A DNA stretch of 42,026 bases, taken from contig NZ_PJMC01000028.1 in assembly GCF_002892795.1 (NCBI RefSeq), forward strand, positions 1-42,026, given 5' to 3'. Position 1 is the first letter of the stretch. Each line of letters opens with the position of its first letter. Both the position numbers and the translations under genes were made by a program. The DNA is from Arthrobacter sp. AFG20. Its GTDB lineage: Bacteria; Actinomycetota; Actinomycetes; Actinomycetales; Micrococcaceae. A model generated the notes under the pieces. The model ran no database searches. It saw only the letters and a program-made list of their open reading frames with translations, and was not told where the DNA came from. Shown piece after piece: positions 6,858-14,698 of the stretch.

Positions 6858-8750
6858 CTAGAAGGACGGAACCGTGAACCCCAGCCCCAGCAGGCCCCGG
6901 CCCGCCTGTTCGAGGATCGGATCCAGGCTGAGGGTCGGGTGGTTGAGTAGGACGTTCACGTCGCGCTGGACCCGCTGCAGCGGATGCGAAAGCCTGTGGG
7001 CACTGCCTCCCGAGCCCGAGACCGTGAGCCGCACGGCTTCCTCCGCCGCCTCGCCGCTGAGGGCAAGGGAGAGCCGGTACTTGGCCCGCTCGTCTTCAGT
7101 CAGGCCTGACGGCCGGTGCTCGAATGACGACGAAACGATGCGGAGCGCTTCCTGCCAGTGCAGGCGCGCGGTGGCCACCAGTCCGTAGGCTTTCGAGTAC
7201 CGCGCCTGGGCCAGCGGTGAGTCCGCCTGGCGGTTGTCAGCGGTGTTCTTGACCTTGCGCACCAGCATCTTTTCCCGGAACAGGTCGACGGCGTACTCGG
7301 CGGCTCCCAGCGCGGCCGCGGGTGCCACCAGGTTCAGCAGCGTGGCCATGGGCGTGTGGATCATCCGGTCCTCATGGATCAGGCTGCCCGGGTTGTCCGC
7401 GGCACTCAGCAGCGTCCAGTCCATGGCCCGGTACTCCGGCACAAACAGGTTGTCCGCACGCAGGTCGTTGCTGCCGGTCCCCCGCAGCCCGTCAGTGTGC
7501 CACACATCCAGCAGCTCCAGCTCGGCGACCGGCACCAGGCACTGCAGGCGAACGCCGCCGGCCTGCACCGCCAGCAGGGCCCACTCCGAATGCATGATCC
7601 CGGAGGCGAAGCTCCAGTGCCCCGAGATCGAGAATCCTCCCGGCACCTTCCTGCCCGTACCCACGGGAGCACTCGTGGCCGCAGCCAGCGGAGCAGGTCC
7701 CTTGGCGAAGACTTCGTCCTGGACCCGCCGGGGCCAGCGGGCCAGCATCCAGACGTGCTCGATCAGGTGCCCGGCAGTCCAGGCGGTCGACGCGCAGCCC
7801 CGTGCAAGCCGCCGGATGACCTCAGCGTAGGCTTCCACCCCCATGCCGTACCCGCCCAGCGCCCGCGGAGCGAGAATCCTGAAGACACCGGCGTCCTTCA
7901 GTTCGTTCATGGTGGAGTCCGGGAGGCGGCGCAGCTGCTCTGTTTCCTCCGCACGTTCCCGCAGCCGGGGAACCAGATCGTCAACACGCCTGAGTATCTC
8001 ATCGTGGCTGGGGATGGTGCCGGCTGATGCCGGCGGTACGTGCCCGACGTCGGCCCTTGGAAGTTCCAGCGTATGAGCGGTGCGGTCCCGCTTCGCCGCC
8101 AGATAGCCGTGGTTGGCCGGCGAGAGATACACGCCGGTGGGAACCTGTTCGATGACGCTGATGCCCAGGGCTGTCAGTTGCGCGGCCTTGTCCGGGTTGT
8201 TGCTGAACAGTCGGATGCTCGTCGCGCCGAGGGCGTCCAGCATCTGGGCGGCAGCGGTGTAGTCGCGGTCGTCCGCACCGTGGCCCAGGGCCAGATTGGC
8301 TTCGTAGGTATCCAGGCCCGTGTCCTGCAGGGCGTAGGCATCGAGCTTGGAATAGAGGCCGATGCCGCGGCCCTCCTGGCGGAGGTAGAGCAGAAAACCC
8401 CCGACCGCGGCAATCTCTTCGACAGCCTCGCGCAGCTGCGGTCCGCAGTCACAGCGCTGGCTGCCGAACACGTCGCCGGTCATGCATTCGCTGTGCAGCC
8501 GGACCAGCGGCACATCGTGTGCGAGGAGCTGCTGCTCCCACTGGCCCAGGGCTAGCAACAGGTGCTCCTTGCCGTCCGCGAGGCCGCGGAACGTCAGCAC
8601 CTGAGCCGTGGTGCTGAATCCGTCGGGAAATCGCAGCGGCACAGTCACCTGGCTGCGCACCGTGACCTGGTTGCGCGCGATAACCTGACTGCGCACGGTG
8701 GCGGCGGGCAGGGCCGAAGCCTGCGGGGCGGTTTCAACACATGCGGTCAT
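6858..8750 (-). CDS. GTP cyclohydrolase II fused to flavin-dependent monooxygenase
   Basis: One open frame of 630 residues joins two enzyme families. Residues about 38-228 are a GTP cyclohydrolase II (RibA) domain: zinc cysteines C89/C100/C102 in SECMTGDVFGSQRCDCG, YLRQEGRGIGL, the Tyr of AYALQD (Y139), DTYEAN, RLFSNNPDK and YLAAKRDRTAH. Residues about 246-630 are an acyl-CoA-dehydrogenase-fold, class D monooxygenase (HsaA/HpaH/DszC type): LAPRALGGYG, GHWSFASGIMHSEWAL and GTGSNDLRADNLFVPE. RibA makes the first riboflavin intermediate from GTP; the second domain uses reduced flavin to hydroxylate a substrate. No flavin reductase and no other rib gene is adjacent. N-terminal residues 19-37 are short repeats (VRSQV/ARNQV). 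Start ATG 8750 lies 24 bases from a perfect inverted repeat. The real product is unknown. Confidence 0.9.
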   Translation of the reverse strand: MTACVETAPQASALPAATVRSQVIARNQVTVRSQVTVPLRFPDGFSTTAQVLTFRGLADGKEHLLLALGQWEQQLLAHDVPLVRLHSECMTGDVFGSQRCDCGPQLREAVEEIAAVGGFLLYLRQEGRGIGLYSKLDAYALQDTGLDTYEANLALGHGADDRDYTAAAQMLDALGATSIRLFSNNPDKAAQLTALGISVIEQVPTGVYLSPANHGYLAAKRDRTAHTLELPRADVGHVPPASAGTIPSHDEILRRVDDLVPRLRERAEETEQLRRLPDSTMNELKDAGVFRILAPRALGGYGMGVEAYAEVIRRLARGCASTAWTAGHLIEHVWMLARWPRRVQDEVFAKGPAPLAAATSAPVGTGRKVPGGFSISGHWSFASGIMHSEWALLAVQAGGVRLQCLVPVAELELLDVWHTDGLRGTGSNDLRADNLFVPEYRAMDWTLLSAADNPGSLIHEDRMIHTPMATLLNLVAPAAALGAAEYAVDLFREKMLVRKVKNTADNRQADSPLAQARYSKAYGLVATARLHWQEALRIVSSSFEHRPSGLTEDERAKYRLSLALSGEAAEEAVRLTVSGSGGSAHRLSHPLQRVQRDVNVLLNHPTLSLDPILEQAGRGLLGLGFTVPSF

Positions 8751-8773
8751 CTGCGGTTCTCCACATTCCGGGA

Positions 8774-8830
8774 AATTACTTGAAGCTTGAAGTTAACCCT
8801 AGCGCTGATTAGTTAAAGCTTCAAGTAATT
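8774..8830. promoter_or_regulatory. Large inverted-repeat operator upstream of the RibA-monooxygenase fusion
   Basis: AATTACTTGAAGCTT (8774-8788) and AAGCTTCAAGTAATT (8816-8830) are a perfect 15-bp inverted repeat with a 27-base spacer. Each arm contains a near-palindromic 16-mer: ACTTGAAGCTTGAAGT (8778-8793) and, inverted, ACTTGAAGCTTTAACT (8826-8811). The AT-rich site directly precedes the fusion gene's start and looks like a dimeric-repressor operator, for example of a MarR- or HxlR-type protein. A similar arrangement exists at 24600-24649. Confidence 0.65.
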
Positions 8831-8877
8831 GTTCCAGTCCGCCCGGCCTAAGGCCGGGATGTGTGATCAGCCAAGGG

Positions 8878-9756
8878 TCACTCGGGAATCCGTCCCCTGA
8901 GGCACAGGACGAAATCTTCCACCGCCGGAGAACCGCCACCAGCCCGCGCAACGTGGAGTTCCGTCTGCGGCCTGCCGACGAAGCGGCGCGTTGCGACTCC
9001 CGGCATCTGGAACCGCTGCACCGATTCGGGCAGGACGGAAACCCCCAATCCTGCGGCGACCAGGCCGAGGATGGTTTCCTGGTGGATGGCCTGCTGGACC
9101 ACCATCGGCGGGCTTGGCAGGGAGTCGAAAAGCCTGAGGACCCTCGCCACGAAGCCGGGCATCAGGCGGTACGGGAACAGGATCATGGGTTCCCCTTCAA
9201 GATCCTCGGGGCGCACCACTTTCGCCGCCGCCAAACGGTGTGTTTCCGGAAGGACCAACACCAGGTCCTCCGTGCTCAGCAGTTCGAGGTTCAGCCCCGG
9301 GACGTCACCCGGATCCCGGATGAGCCCCAGATCAAGGTTTCCGTCCAGCAACTGCTCGACCTGCTCCCCGCTGGTGAGCGGATGCAGTACGAGGTCAACG
9401 CGGGGGCGGTATTGGCGGAAAGTCCGGATGGCCTCGGGAACGGTGGTGTAGCTCGCCGAACTGACGAATCCCACCCTGATCTTGCCGCTCTTGCCGGCAG
9501 CGACGTCGGCCACGTCTCCGGCGGCATCGTCAAGATCCGCAACGGCGGCCTGGATCCGGTCCCTGAAGGCCTGGCCGGCCGCCGTCAGCGTCACGCGGCG
9601 GGTGGTGCGGTCGAAGAGCCGGACACCCAGCTCACGTTCCAGACTCTTGACCGCGACGGTTAGCGGGGGCTGGGTGATGTGCAGTCGTTCCGCGGCTCGG
9701 CCGAAGTGCAGCTCGTCCGCGACGACGAGGAAGTACCGGAGTTGCCGGAGTTCCAT
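8878..9756 (-). CDS. LysR-family transcriptional regulator
   Basis: Protein of 292 residues with the LysR winged-helix at residues 1-60 (LRQLRYFLVVADELHFGRAA, then ITQPPLTVAVKSLERELGVRLFDRT split across the recognition helix and wing). It is followed by a periplasmic-binding-like effector domain (RVGFVSSASYTTVPEAIRTFR; LDLGLIRDP; GLGVSVLPESV). It reads away from the sarcosine oxidase-type gene across 129 bases, the usual layout in which a LysR protein controls the divergent gene. It lies behind the RibA-monooxygenase fusion on the same strand, about 120 bases upstream of that gene's operator, so it could also influence that gene. The effector is not predictable. Confidence 0.92.
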   Translation of the reverse strand: MELRQLRYFLVVADELHFGRAAERLHITQPPLTVAVKSLERELGVRLFDRTTRRVTLTAAGQAFRDRIQAAVADLDDAAGDVADVAAGKSGKIRVGFVSSASYTTVPEAIRTFRQYRPRVDLVLHPLTSGEQVEQLLDGNLDLGLIRDPGDVPGLNLELLSTEDLVLVLPETHRLAAAKVVRPEDLEGEPMILFPYRLMPGFVARVLRLFDSLPSPPMVVQQAIHQETILGLVAAGLGVSVLPESVQRFQMPGVATRRFVGRPQTELHVARAGGGSPAVEDFVLCLRGRIPE

Positions 9757-9885
9757 GGCGATTCTTTCGATCGACGCTAATAATTACTAGTCAAATGATA
9801 TTGGACCGGCAGCACAAGACGGTGAGTTACTGGACATGAACACGGGCATCGTCCCGCTGACCATCCCACACCGAAGGAGCCATCC
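9757..9885. promoter_or_regulatory. Divergent LysR / flavin oxidase promoter region
   Basis: The 129 bases between the two divergent genes include an AT-rich patch, 9778-9804 (TAATAATTACTAGTCAAATG and on), unlike the GC-rich surroundings. It contains T-N11-A-spaced pairs compatible with LysR binding. The oxidase gene has a clear ribosome site, AAGGAG, eight bases before its ATG. The binding site itself is an inference. Confidence 0.35.
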
Positions 9886-11031
9886 ATGGAATCGACCGAA
9901 TACGCCGTCGTCGGTGCAGGGCTGTCCGGAGCTGCCACCGCCTGGCATCTCGCCTCCCGCGGGCACGATGTTGCCCTGCTCGAACGTTCAACCCCCGCGA
10001 ACGACGCCGGCAGCTCGCACGGCTCCGCCCGGATCTTCCGCTACGCCTACCCGTCGGAGTTCTACACCGGCCTGGTCCAGGAGGCGAAGACCGGGTGGGA
10101 CGAACTGGCCCGCCTCAGCGGCAAGCAGCTCATCACGCCCACCGGCGCAGTGGACTACGGCGCGATCCGCCAACCCGAACGCCTCGCCGCAGTCCTGGCG
10201 GCGCGCGCCATCGACCACGAGCTCCTCACCCCGGAAGAAGCCCACCGCCGGTGGCCCCAGATCACCTTTGACACCCAGGTGCTGTGGCACCCGGACGCCG
10301 GCGTAATCGACGCCCACGAATCCGTCGCCGCCATGGTTGACCAGGCCGTAACCCACGGCGCAGGACTCCACATCAACTGGGCCGTCACCTCGATCGCCGC
10401 CTCAAACGGCGGTTACGTGCTGACGTCGGAAGATGGCCGGACTCTGCGCGCCGCCAACGTGATTGTTGCCGCCGGCGGCTGGCTTCCCCAGCTGCTGGGA
10501 TCGCTCGCGCTGCCCTCGTCCTTCCTGGCCGGAATCCCCCGGATCGAGGTGCGGCAAGAACAGGCCTACCACTTCCCGTATGCCGACAGCGCGGACCATG
10601 AAGTCTCACCGTGGCCGACATTCATTCACAAACGCGAGGGCTGGCAGGCCTACGGCCTGCCGGGCGGACGCGACGCCGGCTTCCGCGGACAGAAGGTCGC
10701 GGAATACAACGGCGGCAAGGTCCTGCCCTCCGCCGCGGACCAAGACGGACAGATCAACCCGGACAACCGCCGTCGGGTCATCGAATACGTCGCCCAGTAC
10801 CTGCCCGGCCTGGTTCCGGAGCCGTACGCCGAGACCACCTGCCTGTTTACCAACACCCCCACGGAAGACTTCATCCTGGACCGGGCGGACGGGATCACCA
10901 TCCTCTCCCCCTGCTCCGGCCACGGCGCCAAGTTCGCCCCGCTGATCGGTCGGCTCGCCGCGGACCTGGCCACCGGCGCAGGATCCGTGCCGGACCGGTT
11001 CCGGCTCGAGAAGCGCCTCGTTCCGCAGTAG
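9886..11031 (+). CDS. Monomeric sarcosine oxidase / N-methyltryptophan oxidase family flavoenzyme
   Basis: FAD-dependent amine oxidase of 381 residues. N-terminal dinucleotide fold VVGAGLSGAATAWHLASRGH (8-27), then SSHGSARIFRYAY, the family's second FAD-contacting loop. Near the C terminus TTCLFTNTPTEDFILD contains the cysteine that carries covalent FAD in MSOX (Cys315 of the Bacillus enzyme), followed by SPCSGHGAKFAPLIG. It should oxidatively demethylate or deaminate an N-methyl or secondary amino acid to aldehyde plus H2O2. The exact substrate is open. No soxBDG subunits or folate genes are nearby. The divergent LysR gene probably regulates it. Confidence 0.9.
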   Translation: MESTEYAVVGAGLSGAATAWHLASRGHDVALLERSTPANDAGSSHGSARIFRYAYPSEFYTGLVQEAKTGWDELARLSGKQLITPTGAVDYGAIRQPERLAAVLAARAIDHELLTPEEAHRRWPQITFDTQVLWHPDAGVIDAHESVAAMVDQAVTHGAGLHINWAVTSIAASNGGYVLTSEDGRTLRAANVIVAAGGWLPQLLGSLALPSSFLAGIPRIEVRQEQAYHFPYADSADHEVSPWPTFIHKREGWQAYGLPGGRDAGFRGQKVAEYNGGKVLPSAADQDGQINPDNRRRVIEYVAQYLPGLVPEPYAETTCLFTNTPTEDFILDRADGITILSPCSGHGAKFAPLIGRLAADLATGAGSVPDRFRLEKRLVPQ

Positions 11032-11034
11032 GTT

Positions 11035-11577
11035 TTAGGCGTGGCGGCTGCTGTGCCGGATCACGAGTTCGGGAGTGAACACGATCTGCTGGTGCTCATG
11101 CCCTTTAGGGTTTTCGATCTCGTCGAACAGCAACTGCGCCGCCCGCTCCCCGATCAGCTGCCGTCGTTGCCGCCCCGAGGACAGCGGGATGCTCGACTGC
11201 GAGGCGAAGTCGATGTCGATGTCGTCAAAGCCCATGATGGCGATCTCCTCAGGAACCTTGATTCCGCTGGCCGTGAAGGACTGGAGGAGACCCAGGGCGA
11301 GCTGGTCATTGGCCGCCAAAACCGCGTCGGGGCGCTTCGCCCGCGATGAGGTGCTCAGCAGCTGCCCGCCCCCGGCAACCTCGTCCACCGACACCGAGCA
11401 GAATTCCATGGACCCCGCCAGCCGATCGACCAAAACGGAAGGAATTCCCCGCGAGTGCATCGCCTCCAGCCGCTGGAGAACGTCCGAGAAAGGCGTGATC
11501 AGGACGCCTTGGACACGCTGTTCCTCGAACAGGTGGAGGTAGGTCTGTTCCCGGGCCACTGCCGTGAGCTGACTCAT
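11035..11577 (-). pseudogene. LacI-family regulator relic (no DNA-binding domain, internal deletion)
   Basis: A 180-codon frame matches pieces of a LacI/GalR sensor domain: QRVQGVLITPFSDVLQRLEA, SRGIPSVLVDRLAG, then DAVLAANDQLALGLLQSF and VPEEIAIMGFDDIDIDFASQ. The helix-turn-helix and first about 90 residues are absent; a TGA lies ten codons upstream of the ATG and the next gene follows at once. VSVDEVAGGGQLL jumps straight to AKRPDAVLAAND, so about 70 residues of the central core are also missing. With both defects it cannot be a working repressor. It may once have regulated a neighbouring catabolic gene. It converges on the flavin oxidase gene with 3 bases between the stops. Confidence 0.8.
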
Positions 11578-11619
11578 TCGGGGCCGGGCCCACGTCGGGC
11601 TGGCTCACGCCGGACCGAC

Positions 11620-12255
11620 TCACTTCGGCCCGCTGCCCGGCGGGCCGTTGAGCACCGTGGGGATGTACTCGAGCAGTTGGAGCCGGCCGTCGAAGGTCCT
11701 GCTGTCCACCATCTCGAGCGAGACGTCGGGGTAGCCGTCGTAGATCCGCTCCCTCCCCGTGCGGCCCGTGATGACCGGGAAAACGACCAGCCTGAAACGG
11801 TCCACGAGGCCGGCGGCCAGCAGCGACCGGCACAGGCTGAGGCTGCCGAGGGTACTCAAGGGCCGGGTCCCGGTCCGTTTCATCTCCCTCACGGCCCCAA
11901 TCGCGTCCCCGGCGACCAGCTCCGAGTTGGGCCACGTCAGGGGCGCCTGCAAGGTAGAGGAGAACACCACTTTCGGGACGCCGGCAAGGCCGGTCAGGGC
12001 GGCTCCCTCATCCTTGGAGAATCCCGACGCCTCGGCCGTGGCCTCCCCTGACATGCTGGACATCACCCGGTAGGTGTTCGCCCCCAGGAGGAAGGTGTAG
12101 CCCTTCTCCCCCTCCTGCTCGAGCCAGGCCAGGTATTCCGGCCCCTCGAGGCCCCACCAGCCGGGCCATCCCTCGGCTGAGGCATACCCGTCCAGGGAGA
12201 TGATCAGGTCGACCATCAGGTCTGGTGATGATGTTTCTGCCGTTGTTTCGCCCAT
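11620..12255 (-). CDS. Dihydrofolate reductase / RibD C-terminal family protein
   Basis: About 211 residues with the RibD-C/DHFR-like fold: LIISLDGYAS near the start, the motif LLGANTYRVMSSM, VVFSSTLQAPL, GSLSLCRSLLAAGLVDRFRL and FPVITGRTGRERIY. Family members are NADPH-dependent reductases of mostly unknown substrates in actinobacteria; true folate or riboflavin function is not implied. Start is placed at 12255 (MGETTAE) because GGAGGA lies 7 bases upstream; an ATG at 12270 overlaps that ribosome site. It is upstream of, and on the same strand as, the LacI relic. Confidence 0.85.
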   Translation of the reverse strand: MGETTAETSSPDLMVDLIISLDGYASAEGWPGWWGLEGPEYLAWLEQEGEKGYTFLLGANTYRVMSSMSGEATAEASGFSKDEGAALTGLAGVPKVVFSSTLQAPLTWPNSELVAGDAIGAVREMKRTGTRPLSTLGSLSLCRSLLAAGLVDRFRLVVFPVITGRTGRERIYDGYPDVSLEMVDSRTFDGRLQLLEYIPTVLNGPPGSGPK

Positions 12256-12506
12256 CGCAGTCTCCTCCATCTGATCGACGTCAGTGGCTGCTGGCGCGCT
12301 GCGCCGTCGACGCCCGTGCCGGCCATGCTATCCATGCAGCGGTCAGCCGTTCAAGGGCTCCTGTTCACCGCGTTCCTCGCGCTGAGGTTCCGGGCCCCGC
12401 GGGTCCTTCGCCGGGTGACGAGGGCAGGGCTCTGGAAACTGGTGCTGGAAGGTGCCAATGTGAAGCAGAGGGTGAACCGTCCGGCACTCAAGCAATGGAG
12501 CATGTC

Positions 12507-13820
12507 ATGAATCCCGACGATCTGGTCTTCCATCCCTGGGTTGTTCAGGGGCCGCGCGAAGTGCCAAGCCTGATCGGCGGATCGGGGAGCCACGTCGTCG
12601 ACAGCAATGGACGACGGTACCTGGACTTCAGTTCGCAACTGGTGTTCACCAACCTCGGTCACCAACATCCGCGCGTCGTCGCTGCGATCAAGGAACAAGC
12701 TGACAGGCTGTGCACCCTCGCTCCTGGCCACGCGTCAGATGTACGGGGCGAAGCGGCCCGGCTGATAGTAGAAGTCGCGCCGGAACACCTCGGTCACGTG
12801 CTGTTCACCACCGGCGGAACGGAAGCCATTGAGCATGCGGTACGGATGGCGCGTCTCCACACGGGACGGCCAAAGGTGCTCGCTGCGTACCGGTCCTATC
12901 ATGGCTCGACCACGACATCCATCCACCTCACGGGCGATCCGCGCCGCTGGGGCTCGGACACGGGCGCGGCGGGTGCAGTCCACTTCTTCGGTCCTTTCCT
13001 GTACCGGTCGGCCTTCGGATCAAGGACGCCGGACGAGGAGTGCGAGCGGGCGCTGGCCCATCTCGAGCAGGTGATCCTCCTGGAAGGCCCGTCGACGATC
13101 GCCGGCCTGGTCTTGGAATCAGTGATCGGCAGTTCTGGTGTCATCGTGCCGCCGCCCGGCTACCTGCGGGGCGTTCGCGACCTGTGCGACCGCCACGGTA
13201 TCGTCTACATCGCCGACGAAGTGATGGTCGGCTTCTGCCGCACGGGAGCCTGGTTCGGCGTGGACCACGACGGGGTGGCACCCGACCTGATGGCGTTCGC
13301 GAAGGGCGTTAATTCCGGTTACGTGCCGCTGGGCGGCGTGCTGGTCAGCGACACGATCTACGAGACGTTCACCAAACGCCCCTACCCGGCCGGCATGACA
13401 TACAGCGGCCACCCACTTGCCTGCGCGGCCGCCATCGGCGCCAACAACGCGATGCATGAAGAGCACACCGCCGCGGCAGCTGCTCGCCTTGGCGCCGAGA
13501 TCCTCGGGCCGGCACTCCGGCAGCTCGCCGAGAAGCACCCGGCCGTAGGGGACGTGCGCGGCATCGGCGGCCTGTGGAGCCTTGAGCTGGTCCGTGACCG
13601 GCTGACCAAACAGCCGCTCGTGCCCGCAGGGGCCACGACCGCCGAGACCGCACCGATGGTCTCCTTCACCAAGGCGTGCCTGGAACGGGGGCTGCTAACG
13701 CTTGTCCAGGGCAACCGCGTCAACATCGCTCCGCCCCTCAATGTGACTGACGCTGATACTTCCGCGGGCCTGGCCATTTTGGACGAAGCCCTGTCCGTAG
13801 CCGACGCGTATCTGAGCTGA
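12507..13820 (+). CDS. Class III (omega) aminotransferase
   Basis: PLP-dependent aminotransferase, 437 residues, of the class III fold shared by BioA, ornithine and beta-alanine/omega-amine aminotransferases. Visible elements: RYLDFSSQLVFTNLGHQHP (37-55), FTTGGTEAIEHAVRMAR (phosphate-binding turn), YRSYHGSTTTSIHLTG, the cofactor aspartate in YIADEVMVGF (D237), and the PLP lysine K266 in AFAKGVNSGYVPLGG. The ATG at 12507 has GGAG six bases upstream; an in-frame ATG at 12495 is possible. It usually donates or removes a terminal amine with pyruvate or 2-oxoglutarate. The neighbours (two DHFR-like reductases on the other strand) do not reveal the substrate. Confidence 0.92.
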   Translation: MNPDDLVFHPWVVQGPREVPSLIGGSGSHVVDSNGRRYLDFSSQLVFTNLGHQHPRVVAAIKEQADRLCTLAPGHASDVRGEAARLIVEVAPEHLGHVLFTTGGTEAIEHAVRMARLHTGRPKVLAAYRSYHGSTTTSIHLTGDPRRWGSDTGAAGAVHFFGPFLYRSAFGSRTPDEECERALAHLEQVILLEGPSTIAGLVLESVIGSSGVIVPPPGYLRGVRDLCDRHGIVYIADEVMVGFCRTGAWFGVDHDGVAPDLMAFAKGVNSGYVPLGGVLVSDTIYETFTKRPYPAGMTYSGHPLACAAAIGANNAMHEEHTAAAAARLGAEILGPALRQLAEKHPAVGDVRGIGGLWSLELVRDRLTKQPLVPAGATTAETAPMVSFTKACLERGLLTLVQGNRVNIAPPLNVTDADTSAGLAILDEALSVADAYLS

Positions 13821-13854
13821 ACGTATTCACATCATTCGGCGCTGCTGATCCGGT

Positions 13855-14475
13855 TCAGGACAGCACGCGGTAGGTCACATGCGTGACCAGGCTCGCTGCC
13901 CGCGATTCGACCTGCTCGAGCTTCAGCGGCGGGACGCCTTCAAACAGCCGTGTGCCGGCGCCGAACGTGAGCGGCGCAATGTGCACCCGCAGCTCGTCGA
14001 TCAGGCCGGCGGCGAGGTACTGGTTGATGGTTGTCGCGCCGCCCGCGATCGCCACATCGGCGTCGCCGGCCGCCGCGCGTGCCTGGGCCAGCGCCGACTC
14101 GATGCCGTCGGTGACGAAGTGGAACGTGGTGCCACCGTCCATCGGCTGCGGTTCGCGGGCGTGGTGCGTGAGCACGAACACCGGGCCGTGAAAGGGTGGA
14201 TTGTCGCCCCACCAGCCGTTCCACTGCCGATCCCACTCACCACGCACAGGGCCGAACATGTTACGCCCCATGATGAAGGCCTTGGCGGCAACGATCCGGT
14301 CGATTTCCGCCCGGCTCTCCTCGGGAGTCTTGAACATCCACGCGTGCAGTCCGTCTCCGGAGCCGTCGCCGCCGTCGTCGCCGAACGGGCGCTGCTCGGT
14401 CTGGTTGAGCCCGGCAGAATAGCCGTCAGCCGTGACCGTGATGTCGCAGACCACCCTGCCCATGGATTCTGTCAT
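13855..14475 (-). CDS. Dihydrofolate reductase / RibD C-terminal family protein
   Basis: Protein of 206 residues, second RibD-C-type reductase in the window: CDITVTADGYSAGLNQ at the start, AKAFIMGRNMFGPVRGEW, PVFVLTHHAREP, then the NADPH-binding AIAGGATTINQYLAAGLIDE and IAPLTFGAGTRLFEG. Chosen start 14475 has GAGGAGG eight bases upstream; a longer frame to 14700 lacks support. It converges on the aminotransferase, 34 bases between stops. Reaction is presumably NADPH-dependent reduction of an unidentified compound. Only distantly like the copy at 11620-12255. Confidence 0.87.
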   Translation of the reverse strand: MTESMGRVVCDITVTADGYSAGLNQTEQRPFGDDGGDGSGDGLHAWMFKTPEESRAEIDRIVAAKAFIMGRNMFGPVRGEWDRQWNGWWGDNPPFHGPVFVLTHHAREPQPMDGGTTFHFVTDGIESALAQARAAAGDADVAIAGGATTINQYLAAGLIDELRVHIAPLTFGAGTRLFEGVPPLKLEQVESRAASLVTHVTYRVLS

Positions 14476-14698
14476 TGCTCTGGCCTCCTCACGGCGACCT
14501 TCATCGCCTCGCGGTGAACAATCAGCATCATGCTGGTTGCCGAGTGACTGTCGAACACGCCCCCGGCCGCCCCTCATCTGTGATGACCGGGTATGCCGGG
14601 CACCTTGACCGGCCAATCGCTCCGGTCCACTATTGCCAATACGCACGCATATCTTGTTGGCCAATACTCTGTCCTGAGCCCCTCGATAGGAAACCCCC

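Noticed and set aside
8751..8877. FMN riboswitch upstream of the RibA-domain gene
   Set aside because: The leader is only tens of bases and contains an inverted-repeat operator, not the multi-stem RFN element.
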